Shown here piece by piece: positions 1-14,017 of a stretch of 64,000 bases of DNA (position 1 is its first letter; every line of letters starts with the position of its first letter). Below the pieces are notes generated by a model, which saw only the letters and a program-made list of their open reading frames with translations, was not told where the DNA came from and did not search any database. The position numbers were made by a program, and so were the translations under genes. This DNA comes from Pyxicephalus adspersus (taxonomy: Eukaryota; Chordata; Amphibia; Anura; Pyxicephalidae). Location of the stretch: contig NC_092858.1 of NCBI RefSeq assembly GCF_032062135.1, forward strand, positions 129,633,140-129,697,139, written 5' to 3'.

Positions 1-384
1 ACTTCTTGGGTAACCATAAAGCATAAAATTATGAAGAACTGGTACAAAACTTGCTCTTAAACTTTACAAATTTGGGTGCTACTATGAGCATAAAGGTACA
101 CTATCTCAAAAATTTAGTATTTCATTTTATATACGTAGGCATATCTAGTTTAATTTTGCCTAATTTTCAGGTTTCATTTGTTTTCTATGACATTATTATT
201 GAGGTAATTATTTCAAAACCTAGAGGCAATCTAGCAAAACCAATACCATATTAGGAAACTGTGCATTGAACATAACCTAAAATTACTTTATTCTGTTTTG
301 CAAGAAAATGTTTGACCAGTGTACTAGATTTGTCTACCATTGTCACGACATATGCTCACATGGAATACCAATGGCACACTTGGG
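1..384. other. unannotated AT-rich DNA
   Basis: No coding frame with recognisable protein character and no repeat that I can identify. It is AT-rich single-copy-looking sequence. Confidence 0.5.
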
Positions 385-387
385 GGC

Positions 388-650
388 CTATTTATAAAAG
401 AGTGAATGGGCTGTTTGTTGATCAGCAGAACTGATTGCCACTTGTCATCAGGATCTCCACTTTAGGAAGTCTGCAATTTTCATTTTAAAAGATGGAGATG
501 GACATATTAATAGTGGCGCTCAGTCTGATGGCCAACCTATAGTTCACCAGACAGTATTCGCCACTTTGAAAGTGGAGAATAGCACAGGACATACTGGAGA
601 TCAGCATACATTTATGACAAACAGTTCATTCACTATTCAAGTGAATGGAG
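388..650. mobile_element. short inverted-repeat element (MITE-like)
   Basis: Near the left end (about 399-414) the sequence AGAGTGAATGGGCTGT is matched, as reverse complement, by the segment at 621-640, with about 13 of 16 positions agreeing. Between them is a palindromic centre, GCCACTTTGAAAGTGG, and no coding capacity. A related fragment of this family recurs at 2881-2926. The termini suggest a non-autonomous DNA element. The superfamily and the exact ends are uncertain. Confidence 0.45.
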
Positions 651-1608
651 CAATTTACTTTACATACAGTAAAGTGATTAATTGCTGGTCATTACTGTGA
701 AAAAACTGACCAAACTTTTAAATATCTGTCATTATGTAATTGATGATCCAAAAAAAGATTTGGCGATCTGTAATCTGAACTTTTTTTTAAAAAAAGGCTC
801 AACAGTGTGCTTCAGGTCATTGAATTTCCATGGGTATTACACATTTAAACACATTACAATCAGTGCACTGCAAACAAATGATTTTCTCAATATTGAGTGT
901 CTGGGTTTGAAGTGCAACCTTTTACTGGTGCAACCATCCACCATGCTGGATTTATTGTGGTATGTGTGTAGGATGGTACTTGCATAGGCTTTTAAATGAT
1001 TGTAATTGCTGATTCTGAAGGTTCTATAGTATACCAAGGTATTTTAGCACTGCTGAAATATTCCAAAAATTCTACGTGTTTCTTTTGATATATCTGAGTT
1101 TGACAAGTTACTTTCCCAGACTCTAACCACACATTTTTCAGTGTTCAGTCTTTTTTATCAAAATGGATTCCATGCTTGATTTATTGAAGTGGTTCTGTAC
1201 AAAAACAGAATAGATATTAATGATATGTCAGGCGTTTAATGAAAATCAGAGGTTAGAACCAGATTAACAAAGTATCACCTAAAGCATATGTTTGTCATAA
1301 ATTAAGGCATTTGAAGGTATGTGGGTACTGAGACATTTACATTTTCTAATGGTTGTAAATAATTTTAAAATGGGGATTTCCCTGCAAATATTTTTAACTA
1401 TTTATACGTATAATATGATAACCAGTAAAGTTGTGTCATACATTACAATCTATGCCTTGTTCTCTTTATTATAGAAATGTCAATTGCAATTCTGAATGAT
1501 AATAGGTGAGCAGTAATGAGGAAATTCATTTAATTAGTAATGGTTTATTTGCAAATCCTAAAATTACCCTAAACATTTAAAACCAAGGCTGAAGGTTGCA
1601 TACACTTG
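651..1608. other. unannotated DNA
   Basis: Short chance ORFs on both strands around 682-1037 overlap each other and show no protein-family features. Nothing else is recognised. Confidence 0.5.
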
Positions 1609-2860
1609 AAACCTGCACTTTGCACATTACACCCTCCTGACCCCTGCACTGACTATATTACACCTAAACTTTGTTTGTTACAGATACCTGGCACTTGCAC
1701 TCGGTATGTTACAGACACCTGACCCCTGTACTCAGTATGATCTGACACATGAACTATGTACGTTACAGTGACCTGACCCCTCCACTCAGTATGTTACGTA
1801 CAACACATATATACATACATATATACATACACGTACTATCTATATTACAGACACCTGGTTCCTGTACTCAGTATGTTACATACATCTGACACATGAACTA
1901 TGTACAGTACAGACACCTGAACTCTGTAACCAGTATGTTACGTACATCTGACACATGCACTATGTATGTTACAGACACCTGACCTTCACTCAGTATGTTA
2001 CATACATCCTACATATGAACTATGTACGTTACAGTCACCTGACCCCTGCACTCAGTAAGTTACGTACATCTGACACATGCACTATGTATGTTACAGACAC
2101 CTGACCCCTGTACTCAGTATGTTACATAGATCTTACACATGAAGTATGTGTGTTACAGACACCTGATCCCTGTACTCAGTATGTTGCGTACATCTGACAC
2201 ATGCACTTTATATGTTACAGACACCTGACCCCTGCACTCAGTATGTTACGTACATCTGACACATAAACTATGTATGTTACAGACACCTGACCCCTGCACT
2301 CAATATGTTACGTACATCTGACACATGCACTATGTATGTTACAGACACCTGACCCCTGCACTCAGTATGTTCCATACATCCTACACATGAACTATGTATG
2401 TTACAGTCACCTGACCCCTGCACTCAGTAAGTTACGTACATCTGACACATGCACTATATATGTTACAGACACCTGACCCCTGTACTCAGTATGTTACATA
2501 CATCTTACACATGAACTATGTGTGTTACAGACACCTGATCCCTGTACTTAGTATGTTACATACATCTGACACATGCACTTTATATGTTACAGACACCTGA
2601 CCCCTGCACTCAGTAGGTTACGCACATCTGACACATGCACTATGTATGTTACAGTCACCTGACCCCTGCACTCAGTATGTTACATACATCTGACACATAA
2701 ACTATGTATGTTACAGACACCTGACCCCTTTACTCATTATGTTGCCTACATCTGACACATGCACTATGTATGTTATAGACACCTGACCCCTGCACTCAGT
2801 ATGTTACGTACATCTGACACATTAACTATTTATTTTACAGACACCTGGCACCTGCACTAA
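1609..2860. repeat. minisatellite, 62-bp unit built from two 31-bp halves, with a 372-bp higher order
   Basis: About 20 head-to-tail copies of a 62-bp unit. Each unit is made of two diverged 31-bp halves, one containing GACACCTGACCCCTGCACTC and the other GTACATCTGACACATGCACT. The two halves share the start TATGTTAC and agree at 24 of 31 positions. Diagnostic variants recur exactly 372 bp (6 x 62) apart: CATACATCCT at 2001 and 2373, CTGATCCCTGTACT at 2163 and 2535, and ATGCACTTTA at 2201 and 2573. Both ends decay: the first units (1609-1860) carry indels and a short CATA-rich stretch at 1800-1832. No coding frame runs through it, and 62 is not a multiple of 3. Confidence 0.95.
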
Positions 2861-2880
2861 GGTTTGTTTTTTTTAACCTC

Positions 2881-2926
2881 TAGTTCAGACAGCATTTGCC
2901 CCTTTGAAAGTGGCAATAAACACTTT
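2881..2926. repeat. fragment related to the 388-650 inverted-repeat element
   Basis: The stretch TAGTTCAGACAG followed by CCCTTTGAAAGTGG matches the centre of the element at 388-650 (around 540-585) with a few substitutions. It directly follows the minisatellite. Confidence 0.45.
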
Positions 2927-3271
2927 GCAATAAGGCCACAACCACCGCTCACCATGAGACTATACAAGTGACATATCGTTACTCCCTTCATGGTGTCCAA
3001 ATCTTTCAAATCCTACCAATGCCCCTCATACAGAGGTGCTGTTTTGCTTAATGGCACATATAACATCCACGTTTATCAAAGTATGAGTATTTCTTGTCGT
3101 TACCTATTACTAATTTTTGTTTTTAAGCTATGTACTAATATATTTGGGATCTTTTTTAATGTTATCAGAAATTATATATGACAAAATAAATGATTGTTAT
3201 CAAAATGTATTTATTACTAAAATTTAATAAAGACTTGCTTGGTAGAAAAATCTTTTGCTATAATACAGTTT

Positions 3272-3350
3272 GGACCTGCTTTATTAAAACTCTCCAAGGC
3301 TGGTGAAGATAGACTATCATGGAAGAACCTGGGTGATCCAGCAGACATTA
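3272..3350. mobile_element. palindromic MITE family 'GGCCTGATTTATTAAAGC', left-arm fragment (copy 1)
   Basis: One arm of the palindromic element found 12 times in this window: a degenerate terminus, then CTCCAAGGCTGG, then ACCTGGGTGATCCAGCA. The other arm is missing, so this is a truncated copy. Confidence 0.75.
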
Positions 3351-6095
3351 ACTGATAAAGATAAACTCTGGAGGCTTTTTGAATTCTGTTGGAAGTAAAA
3401 TGTGAACACCGCCAAACACTACTTATTGACCAGAGTATGCAGTGTGCTGGGGTTTATAAAAAATTAGATGCAAAGAGCAAGTATTTTCCTCTGTGATCTG
3501 ATGACATTGACTGGGTTAACTACTTGGCTAACAAAGAAAAAATCTGTCAATATTGGTATTGAGTGTCAAAAGGCACATTATTTTATTAATAACCAAGATT
3601 GTGTATTCTGTATTCATGTGAAAACAAACTATATAAACTGTGCATGGAGCCCACATTTCATTTTTTTGTTATTACAGACTTTTCTTTCTGGGGCTTTCTG
3701 GGGAAGCAAAAAGTAAACACGTCAAACCATAGTTGTAGTATTGACGTTCTAACCTGATAGCCAAATTGAAGAATTATTTAAACTAAAATTCTGGAAAAAT
3801 GCAATGTAGGATCCCCTAAACATAAACATCCTAAATATTCATTGAGTCATACAAAAGTTGTTCACTTGAGAATTTGCACAAACAGTACAATATTATTCAC
3901 TGAGACATTACGAGGAATCATAGGAGACACTGATTCTAGTTATCTTGGAAGGGTTTTTTAAGACTGTTCCTCAGAATCCCAAAATGACTCACAGGACGAG
4001 AAGAAAAAGCTATCCCCATGCTCATCAAATAGACATTCCAAGAACCTGAGAACAGTAATTTACTTCCATAATATTTCTAGTACACTTCATTCACAAAGAG
4101 AGCTTTCCTTTTTATAAAGAACCTTAACAAAGCATATAAAAAGCTAATATGGTGATTAAACAACGTACAGTATTTTTTTTTATTCTTTATCAATACATAC
4201 ATAGATACTCTCAGTGGACTTTGTTCAAACATTTGTTTTGTCATTTGCACTGCCCAGAAAACACCCCTTCTACCTTAACCTTAAAGTAGAACTAAACCTT
4301 GGGGATACTCACTGGTTCCTATTACGTTGCAGGAACCCTTATCTATTTCCTTTATTTTGTTTACATCATACGTCCATCTTGATTAGCCAGGCCAGGAGTT
4401 CAAATAGTCACGGCACCCTCATAGGAACACACCCATGCCCTTCCATTATTCAATATGGCATTCCAACAGCCATTTTTAAGACATCCCACCTCACTATGAG
4501 TGAATATCTGTTTCTTGAGGACAGTCAAAATCCAAAAAACAAACCAATTTTTGCAGTTAGAAAGATTTGTACACAGATGCAGAAATGTACATAGGTGTAG
4601 AGTAAAGTTGAGTGACACTTATTGGTCTTACCCCTAAGCTGCTAGCCATCACTGAACATAAAAGTGGTTGGTAAGCCATTCAATATCAGATCCTTTGTGG
4701 CTCTTCAACAAGCGTTTTGGCCAAAGCCCTATTTTGACCTTTGAATGTTTTCTTTCTGTCTCGTCTCCTAATTTTTGAAAGGTTATTTTTTTTCTCCACC
4801 CATACCGTTACTGTCTAAAGCTGGGTTTGGGCATTGATAGCTGGGCTCCAGTTACAACATGGATCACGTATACATATGAAGATAAAGTTTCTCTTTTTGC
4901 TGAAAATTTCTGAATACAATATTTTCATTGATTGTGCTCAACAGCTACAAGAATTGCACAGTTGTAATTTTCTCTGCTGGTCATGTTAGCAGGGGCAAAT
5001 TAGTAAAAAATAATTATTAATTAGGGACAAATATCGCTACCACTGGTAATTTCAAAAGCACACAAAAAATATAATTATATTTTTCAAAAAATATAAAATA
5101 AAATATAAAATATATAAAATATAAATATATATATAAACTGTTATGCAAAATGATCCATGCTGTGCTGCTTTTGTGTGCATAGCTGATCTTTACATTTTTG
5201 ATTCAATTTTTTACCAATAAAAGTTTTTATAGAACATAAATCTATTGGATTCATAAAAAATATTAATTCTATTTCTCATAGTACCCATACATTAACACTA
5301 GGAGTCACTGTAAAGCCAATTACGTTTCGTGGTATTTGGAGGTCATGCAAAAAGTACTTTATTCCATATTATTTACTAATCATACAATTTTGTAGAGTTA
5401 GGAACACATAGTGTACTAATCATATTTGTGAATGAATATAGCATTGACATATTCTACAGTTGTTTGCAAAAATCACCGAAACTTTCTCATTAATAACAAA
5501 TCTGGATTTCCGCTACCGTCATACAGAGACATGCTAAGGTTAATCTATATCACTATTTATGAAACTGTTCTGGAATCACTCAAAGCTGAACATCTGTAGG
5601 TGTAGTCATCAATCACTGTTCATAGTGGTGTCAGAAGAGTTGTAGAGGTCTCAAACAAGACCTTACTCCAAACGGTCCAACTGGGTCAGGCAGTGGGGAG
5701 CATCAGTGATCAGTTCTATATTATCTGTAGTTATCAATTATAAAGTGGTCTTAACCAATCAAATGATGTCACCATTACTAGCTCATTTGGGCTAAACATC
5801 CTTTTTATGCTATACTGATAAAAACATGTACTAATGATTATGATGTTCTATTTTGTATATTACCAGCTGTTTTTTTTTGGTGGGGCATCAACAACCTCAA
5901 CCTCTTATCAGGGTACTCCAGCCCAGAACAAGTGCTGGAAGGAGGACACAAGACTTTTTCAGGAACACATACACATCCACAATTACATGTGTTTAGTATT
6001 TTATATTGTTTTTGTATTTAGTTTGCTAAAAATAATGAACTCTTATGTAACTGTCTAGTGGTAGCACCAGAAAGCCTTACTATTCCTGTTACAAG
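3351..6095. other. unannotated DNA with AT-rich stretch
   Basis: Mostly unique-looking sequence. Positions 5064-5140 are a low-complexity ATAAAATAT run. An open frame of 126 codons at 4214-4594 has no domain I recognise. Its context (TTAAAGTAGAACTAAACC near 4282) resembles a dispersed amphibian repeat, so I do not call it a gene. Confidence 0.45.
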
Positions 6096-6262
6096 GTGGT
6101 ACTCTGATGTAAGGTAGGTGGACTGTAGAGTGGAGGGGGAACTCTGATGTAAAATGGAGAATGTGAAGATGTGAAGTAGAGTATTCTGATATGAGGGTGG
6201 GGGGCACACCAATGTAATAGGGGAGATCTAGATTTGAAGGGGGACTCCTGATGTGAATAGGC
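6096..6262. repeat. degenerate tandem repeat (ACTCTGATGTAA-type units)
   Basis: About five imperfect units contain variants of ACTCTGATGTAA followed by G-rich sequence, spaced irregularly at about 20-45 bp. It is too decayed for a firm unit length. Confidence 0.5.
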
Positions 6263-9170
6263 TTGTTCTAAATAGTTGAGGCCTTGTCAAAAATAGGCAC
6301 TGAACTGTAGCTGGAAGACTATCAGCAGTCATGCAAAGTTTCCAGGGTAGAAGGGGCGCTCAGGTCCAAACTCCGGACGGGGGTCCAAAGTTCTGTAGCT
6401 ATATCGGGTGTTTACCATTTCTGGTGGGTATAGATGTCACTATTATTTCTATGATGACTGCAGAAAGCCCTATGTACTGCCCCATGTAATGCTGCAACAA
6501 TTTGGATACTGATCATGGGAGTCTATTGGCTTGGAAATGAGGTGAGGTTATAGAAGCTGCAAGAGACTAATGCTGGCTCAGAAGAAAGTAAAGTATACAG
6601 AAGAAAAACACTAAAAGAAAATATTAATTATGTGAAAAGAAAAAAATAGTTTAGTGTATTAGGGACAAAAAGTGTTATAGGAAACCCAGACAAATACAGG
6701 AATATAAGGACTAAGTGAAAAAAGCACACTGATAATTGGAGACTATTTAAAATAGAATTTCTCTAAGACGTTCTAGTATTGTTATTGCATTTGGTAAATA
6801 AACCTCCCAATCTTCTAAATAAACATGAATGGACCTGTCGCTGATAGAACCTGGGCTACCTGAACTTGGTTTTACTTCTTCCTGCTCCCCATGTCATCAT
6901 TATAGACAGTGACAGTACTATCATCTTTGTTTATAAGAAGGTAGAAGGGAACAAATATGTTACTCATATGTACAGAAGTTACAGAATAAAGCTACCATGT
7001 TTTAGGAACTATCATATGCTGCCAAAAGAGGAGACAAGCATGCTAAATGTCTGCTATATGGGCTTAAGACACTTAACAAGGTAGATTGTTTATCAAGGTG
7101 GCCACAAGAATGAGTTCATGGTCTCTTTTGTGTTTCAGTGGATGTTAGACGATTACCAGCAAGCTGTAAACTGAGCCCAGGGTTATCTTTTCAACAGAAT
7201 GCAAATGAATAAATATTTCCAAATACTCATATTTTCTACTTTTGTACTGCTTTCTATTGTAAAAATGTAAACATCATGGAGTCTTGGTTTTTGAAAGACT
7301 GGGGCACCCCATTGGACCCCCATGGCATACAGTGAGTGTAACCACACTGCGCTATTGGCAGGAGGAGATTAATACTAAATAGAACCCAAACCTACTTACT
7401 GTATACACAGACCTTACACGCACACATATAAACCTCAGTACAATCATCTCTAAAGTGAGTATCTTGCCAAATGTGTTTTAAATTTGAAACGATTATAATT
7501 ATCTAATATCAAATAGCAATGGCTATTCTGGGCTCCATTAGTGAGATGTTTCCTCCTTTTTTGCCCTGCCGACTCTTTACCAAATGGGAGGTAAAATGGT
7601 AGTTGTTTATTATACAGTGTTTTAGGTAACTAAATGTCATTAAATTTACATCACTTTTAACTTTTTTTTCAATTGGTTGTTGGAGGAATGTTTTGGTTCA
7701 ACCTGAGGACAAAACTTTCAATTTATTAGCTTTGCATACAACTGGGAAAAGTTGACCCTTTCTTTTTGTTCTGGTGACCACCAGGACTTAAACTGAGTGA
7801 AATTTCAAAAGATTATACCAGGTATGATCATAGAGTCGTGTAACCGAAACAGGTTCATTAGGGCCCACACACTCCCTGGGGCCCATTATCACTCAGAGTT
7901 AGGCCTAGGGTATAAACACTCACCCCAGGAAAACCTTAGTTCAGGACACACATGAATTATAAGCCAAAAAGTGCTACTTCACATGAGTGGGTTACAATAA
8001 TATCAATAAATGTATCTCAAGCTGTAGAAGTGGGGATTTCCATTTATTGCATGCAGCTAGCACTATGTCATAACAATACGTGGGGCTGAGGATTAAAAAA
8101 AAAAAAAAAAAACAGTAAATAAAAGAGACAAGCCAGGGACAGCAAACAGAAAAGGTTTTTTGATGCTGAAACTCCTCCAGACAAGGTTATGTAAGACTTG
8201 CTGCAGGTTCTAATACACACTGTGGGAAACTCACAGAGAAGAGAACCCTATACAACTGTGCAGGGCTGATGATAAAACAGGAGTCCGATATTAAAGTTAT
8301 ATCAACCTGACAGCCAGCCAACTAGCATTTACCTGTAATGGCATCCTGTATTTTATTTATAGAGGTTTCCTTTAATAGCTGCTCAGTGTCAGTTTTATGA
8401 ACAGTTATGCTCAGGCTTTATCACAACACATATTAAATGTCCTGGAGGCAAAAATATGTGTCATAGTAAATACAGCACATCATCTTTTTAATCATTAAAA
8501 ATAGTCAAACAGGCCTTCCTCGGGCATTTCGCTATGAAACCTGCAGGGACCCCTCTACTGAACAGCGTTAGGTATCTACAACTCATTTGTCTCCTCTCTT
8601 TCATGAAATGTTGAATATTCTATTAGTTACTTTAAAGGGCAAAGTAACTTCACATAAAAGTCTGTTGTGTCAGGGCAATGATGACCTTGGGTTTATAGGA
8701 AGGTTATTGTAGAACATGGTATATTTATAATCCATAATTATTTATTTAAAACAAAAGGGACCTTGATAGCAACAGTCATGAATTTTTACTGTATGTAATG
8801 AGCAGATTTAGAACATCAAGTTTTCCACATTGGTCCTTATAAATAATTTATTTGCAGGACGTAAAACCCTTTTCTTGGTTTCTGTGCATATTTTACTTTG
8901 GGTAGCACAAAATGATTTATACTTGCCACTCTTTTTAACATTCAGCATTAAAACTGCACTGTTGTGATGTTTACAGACACTATTATATCAGAGGGATTAC
9001 TCCTTTCCTTACATTACATTACTTACAATTTGCTAGATATCACTCCAAATGTCTAAAAAAGAATTTTTCAAAAAATAATTGAACTCTGTACAACTGGGGA
9101 ACAATGTGGTTCTTAACTAACAATAAAACCACTTGGAGTTGGAGGTGGTACCCTAAATTTGACTTTATGT
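6263..9170. other. unannotated DNA
   Basis: There is no supported gene. It includes a poly-A run at about 8095-8112 and a unique-looking block at about 8320-8580 with TA- and CAG-rich motifs. That block might be conserved non-coding DNA, but I cannot test this. Confidence 0.4.
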
Positions 9171-9353
9171 CAAGGCTGGAAAGGATACACTTTCATCAGT
9201 GAACCTGGGTGATCCAACAAACCTGGAATGAATTACATAGAAGTATTTTGCTATTTGTTAGGACCAGATCCATTCCAGGTTTGCTCGATCACCCAGGTTT
9301 ACCGATGAAGGTGTCTCCTCTCTAGCCTTGGGGAGCTTTCATAGCTTTCAGGT
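9171..9353. mobile_element. palindromic MITE family (copy 2)
   Basis: Left arm CAAGGCTGG...CACTTTCATCAGTGAACC and CTGGGTGATCC are followed by a short spacer and the inverted right arm, CCAGGTTTGCTCGATCACCC. The outer left terminus is missing or diverged. Confidence 0.85.
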
Positions 9354-12300
9354 CGGATGAGTTGCAATAATGAAGATTAAACTTTTATTTTGACTTACCT
9401 TTTATACCTTCAGATTAAACAAAACATACTTACAACCCAGCAAATCTTGCATTGTCATCCAGCACTATCCTTCCAAAGGTCCCATGCTTACATCTTCTTA
9501 AGTATTAAGGGGTTAAGTTTAGGTGTTCTAGATTATTTTAGAACCTAATTATCTTCAAGGAAATGATGGTTGGATGCATGTTGCGGCATAGGTAGTACCT
9601 GTGTTGGCATAGGTAACAGCTAATTACTACTCTGCTGCAGTATTTTTGTGGCCTATGGGCTATTGTGCATATTTTTTAGCTGGTAGCTTTCAAGTGTTTA
9701 AAAATTTGGGAAGTCAGGGAATATCCTGGAGCCATGGCATGCCAAAATGGTGAGAGATTAGGACAGTTGGTACTGAAGCTCTCAGTGGCCTGTCTAGGCC
9801 GAGGTTGGAAACTACAGAACTTAAGGATAGTATCCTGCAGGAGTTCCTATTATCTGGATTGGTATCTTAAGGAAATACTCTACTTTGGAAGTTGCTTTTG
9901 GATCAGCGCACTATTGCTATTATATTTGAGTTTTGCATGCTGGAGTTGTACAGAATTCTTTTCTTCCTTTGACCTTTCTCCTGTGTGTGTTGGATTCTTA
10001 TTATAACACCACAAATATACAGTTCTGCAACCCTGTTTGGGTTTCTCAAGGTCCCCCCACCAGCTAGAATTCGGCTACAAACAGTTGCTCGTACTGGGTG
10101 TTATATATGTATAATGATATACTGCTGATATATTGATATGAATATGACATGTCTCTCTCTACAACCATGATGGTGAATAGGTTGCAGGTAAGTGATACAC
10201 AGAAATAAAGGAGGAATTTAACACACAAAGAGCGGAACAGTTAACTGGGAAGAAGAACAAGAGAAGAATGGCTGCAGACAGTGATTAAAGAGGAGACGGA
10301 CAATGTTAAAGGTCCCAATAGACAGACATCAGCATACTGATCTAATTTGAGTTTATTGTTTGTATCTTTCAGTCAGCAGAAATTGATGGCTTATCCTCAT
10401 ACTGCTGAAACAGCTCATTTAATTTATCTAATAAATACTTACAAAGAACATACATTTCACATTTTAACATGCTAAATGCATAGAAGTAGTTAAACAACAC
10501 ATAACAAGAAAAATACATGAAGAAAAGCTAGCATCTCCAGCTGCTGTGTTCATGAATGCAATGCAAGCTGTATGACTGACCCTAAGTATTTAAATACTCT
10601 TTGAGTAGACAATAATGCTTGGATTTGTAGTTCCCCTGTAGTTCCCCTGTAATATCAAATCACTAGAAAGTATAAACTAGCTAACAAGAGGAAATATAAC
10701 AGCTTGCAATGTATAGCTCCTCTGCCTGCACCTCAAAAGTCCACCCTTGCCTCCTCTAAGGGGTCAAGGTGCTGTCCTGCATGTAGCACAGTGATGGTTA
10801 ATGGTCCAATTATAAGGTATAGGAGGCCCTGTGGGCCCTGATTTTGGAAATTGTGAAAAGGTGACCAAGGGACATTCCATCTTAAGGTCTCTCATAGCTG
10901 TATGGAACAGAATACAGCTTGGCTAGCAAGGTGATCGTCTTTATTGTGAAGAGTACCAGAAGTAGCAAATCCTAAAAAGAAAAGTCAAAAAACAGCATTA
11001 AAGCCATGCATCAGTCTGACAAGCAGACATCAAGTTTTGAAAGGTAGAGTCAGAAATAGAAACCTATCTTTAACTCTTATATAAGTTCCTCTAACAGAGT
11101 GGGGCAAGGATGACTTCTAGGACCCGTGCTCTCTCTAGTTTGTTTTCCAAACTAAAACAACACACGTTTTTAAACTTTTTATGCTGAACAATCAAACATG
11201 AAAATTTTTACTATACTAGAACCGAAGAACAAAAGTATTACCAAAATATCAGTAAATCAATACAAAGACCATACAGCAATGGTTTTATAACATGTTAAGG
11301 TATACATCACTATTTTTGTAAACTTTTGTAAAGGTTAAAAATGATTTGTTATAGTTTCCCCGACTTTTTCTCTTTTTTTATTGTCTTTTCAATTTATTAT
11401 CTTGCCTGTAAAATTACCATTGTACATGTTCTATTCCCTGATGTGCTGTTATTCATAATAGTTAATTTGTTTCACAGGTTTTGAGAAGGGTGGGGATGTA
11501 GCGGATAAAAATATTGATTACATTTTTATGCGATACATTAACCACATTTATTTATAAGCCGTATCGTAAACTCCAGTATCATATGATTTTAGTTACAGTG
11601 TGCTAATTCTCTTGCTACTGATGGACAAACTAGGTTACTTTTATTATATAGGTGATGCGTTGCCCACAAACCCAGTTTGGACCCTGACTTGGGATTAGGA
11701 AATAATTATATTGGGAACTAATCAAATAGGCGTTACCACTTACATTTAATGTTAGTATTGTCTCCTTATTCCCCACCATGGCATATTATCAATGATGACG
11801 CACATCCACCCTCACTGATCCAGACACTGATGTACTTCTATTACTGTGGTAGTCTCTGTTTCAATGTGTCTCTTATTCACAGCAGTAAATCAGAGGTAAG
11901 CTTTCATACGTTACATGTTGTAGCAGGCATATCATATTTTAAAGCCTTAATCACCATGTGTATGCATAACCGCTTTTTTTTTTTTACAAATATGGATTAA
12001 CAAGTAGGTGTTAAATTCATGAAACAACACAAAACGACAGAAACCTTATATTGCATTATGTGATAAAATAAGTGGATTACTTACTAGGATGAATTTCATG
12101 CTTGTCAAACACCAGCTTCCCCACAATTTAATCTCCTGAATCAAGGTATTTCTATTAAGGCGTCTTATGCACGGATTTTCCAAACACTAAATACGAGGGG
12201 CTTTTTTCCCTTAAAATCCATTTACCTTTCATACCCACATTCCTGTCTGTCTCCTTCCTCATTTCATTGCTCAAGTTCATGCTATAAAATTTAGATTAGT

Positions 12301-14017
12301 CAAATTTCACTCCTACATGTCGTAACAACATCCAAATGAAATAATAACCTTTAAAAAAAGTCAGAATAAAAGCAAACTCTTAAAAAATTACAAGACACTG
12401 TACGTACGTGAAATAAAATACACTTTTCTCCTGGGAGTTCAAAAGACTTTATTTTCATGAGCTAGCTTAGTCACTGCTTTGAGCTCCAAGTAGGGCAGTC
12501 ATTGTTTCAACTAATATAGTTTAACTGAACACAAGTACTTTATAATAGTAATCTGCAGTCTTAGGAAATGGAGGTAAATGAAAGCATCATGATTACCTAA
12601 GTGAATTTCTTATGCTATTTATTGAAGTTGTTCAAATATGGTCCCCATCTGAATATCAGCAATCATATTAAGTTCCTTGGGTTACATTTAAGTCATTTGT
12701 TTCTACTTAAATATCATTCCCCTTTTTCATTATTTATAGATATCACAACAGCACATTGAGTTCCTATTAGGCAATGTATGTGGTGACTCCCGGAGAGCTG
12801 TAAGTGAATTAATGACTGTTCAGTCCCATAACATTTGATTTGGATCTAGGTTCTTTGAGATGTTAATGTGCATATGTATACGTGTTTCTGAAGTGTGACA
12901 TGTTTCAGAAATATCTGTTATCAGATACAATGTCCAGATTTTCATTAGGAATGTTTAATGTTCTTTGAAATGAAATAGCTCAGAATTCAGATTCAGTGTC
13001 AGGTACATTTTGATCTTTGTATGTATGAGAACTAAGAATAAAGATGCCAAACTTTTTCAGTCAACGGAATATTTGGCATAAGGTTAGAACCTGTTTCTGG
13101 TACATTTGCTGGGTTTCAAATGCACAACAGATCTTGATGTTTGCTAAAATAGTGGTAACCAGATTACTTTTTCTTGCTAGAAAGATGATGCAACTTAAAT
13201 TACTTTCTCTGCTACCACCAGCCATCTCTATGTGAATAAAATCTATTAATATCATCTTAAACTTGGAAATTCCTATCAATCAACAAAAAGGATATACACA
13301 AAAAGAACATCTGGTGGGCATGACTGGCAACCTTCTGGCTCCAATGGTAACCCATATGTAATTAGGATAAAATTCAATCCTGTACTACAAATAGCAATGA
13401 CAAAACACATAGGGGTTGATTTATTAAATGAATATTCACTGTTCCCGTTGGAAAGTAAATGATCCCCTTGCAATCGATACATCACTTTCTATAGGAAATG
13501 TGATAAAACTACTAAATTCAGCTTCAAGTAAAAACAGTTTGTTTTAGTCTATTAAATATTTCATTCATACACTGGCAGGTTTTCACTTCTGATTCCATGG
13601 TTTCATTGACTGCACATTATTTATTCTTAAAAAAATTGTTTAAAAACATGTCACACATTTTCAGCTATATGCAATACAATGGGTACATACAGCAAACATG
13701 TTACACAGTACTCACAATATGTATAGGGTTGATTAATAAGGAAATTCAAAGATCAGTACCAATTTATTCATATTTACCAATCAATTATATTAAACATTTT
13801 GCTTATTTGACTGTAATACATTAACCATGATTGTCTTCCAATGATACATGAAAGGTTCCATAACATAAAAAGAGTTTGCTGACTCTTTGCTTACAAGATA
13901 GTAAAAGCTTTGTTTTATTGAGTGCCACAAAAGATAACTTAGGATCTTAAAGATTTGGAACAGCAAGAATACAGCTAGTTGTTTTGTGTTAAAATTATTG
14001 AGCTACATGCCATTTTC
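9354..14017. other. unannotated DNA
   Basis: No recognisable gene. Small items: an 11-bp tandem duplication (TGTAGTTCCCC twice) at about 10626-10649, and a unique, moderately GC-balanced block at about 12730-12990 that could be conserved non-coding sequence. The 90-codon frame at 9734-10006 has no recognisable domain. Confidence 0.4.

Noticed and set aside
1609..2860. CRISPR-like direct-repeat array
   Set aside because: Units are contiguous head-to-tail with no unique spacers, and the DNA is eukaryotic. It is a minisatellite.
4214..4594. 126-codon ORF
   Set aside because: No recognisable domain. The sequence looks like a dispersed repeat, and there is no support for splice sites or a promoter.
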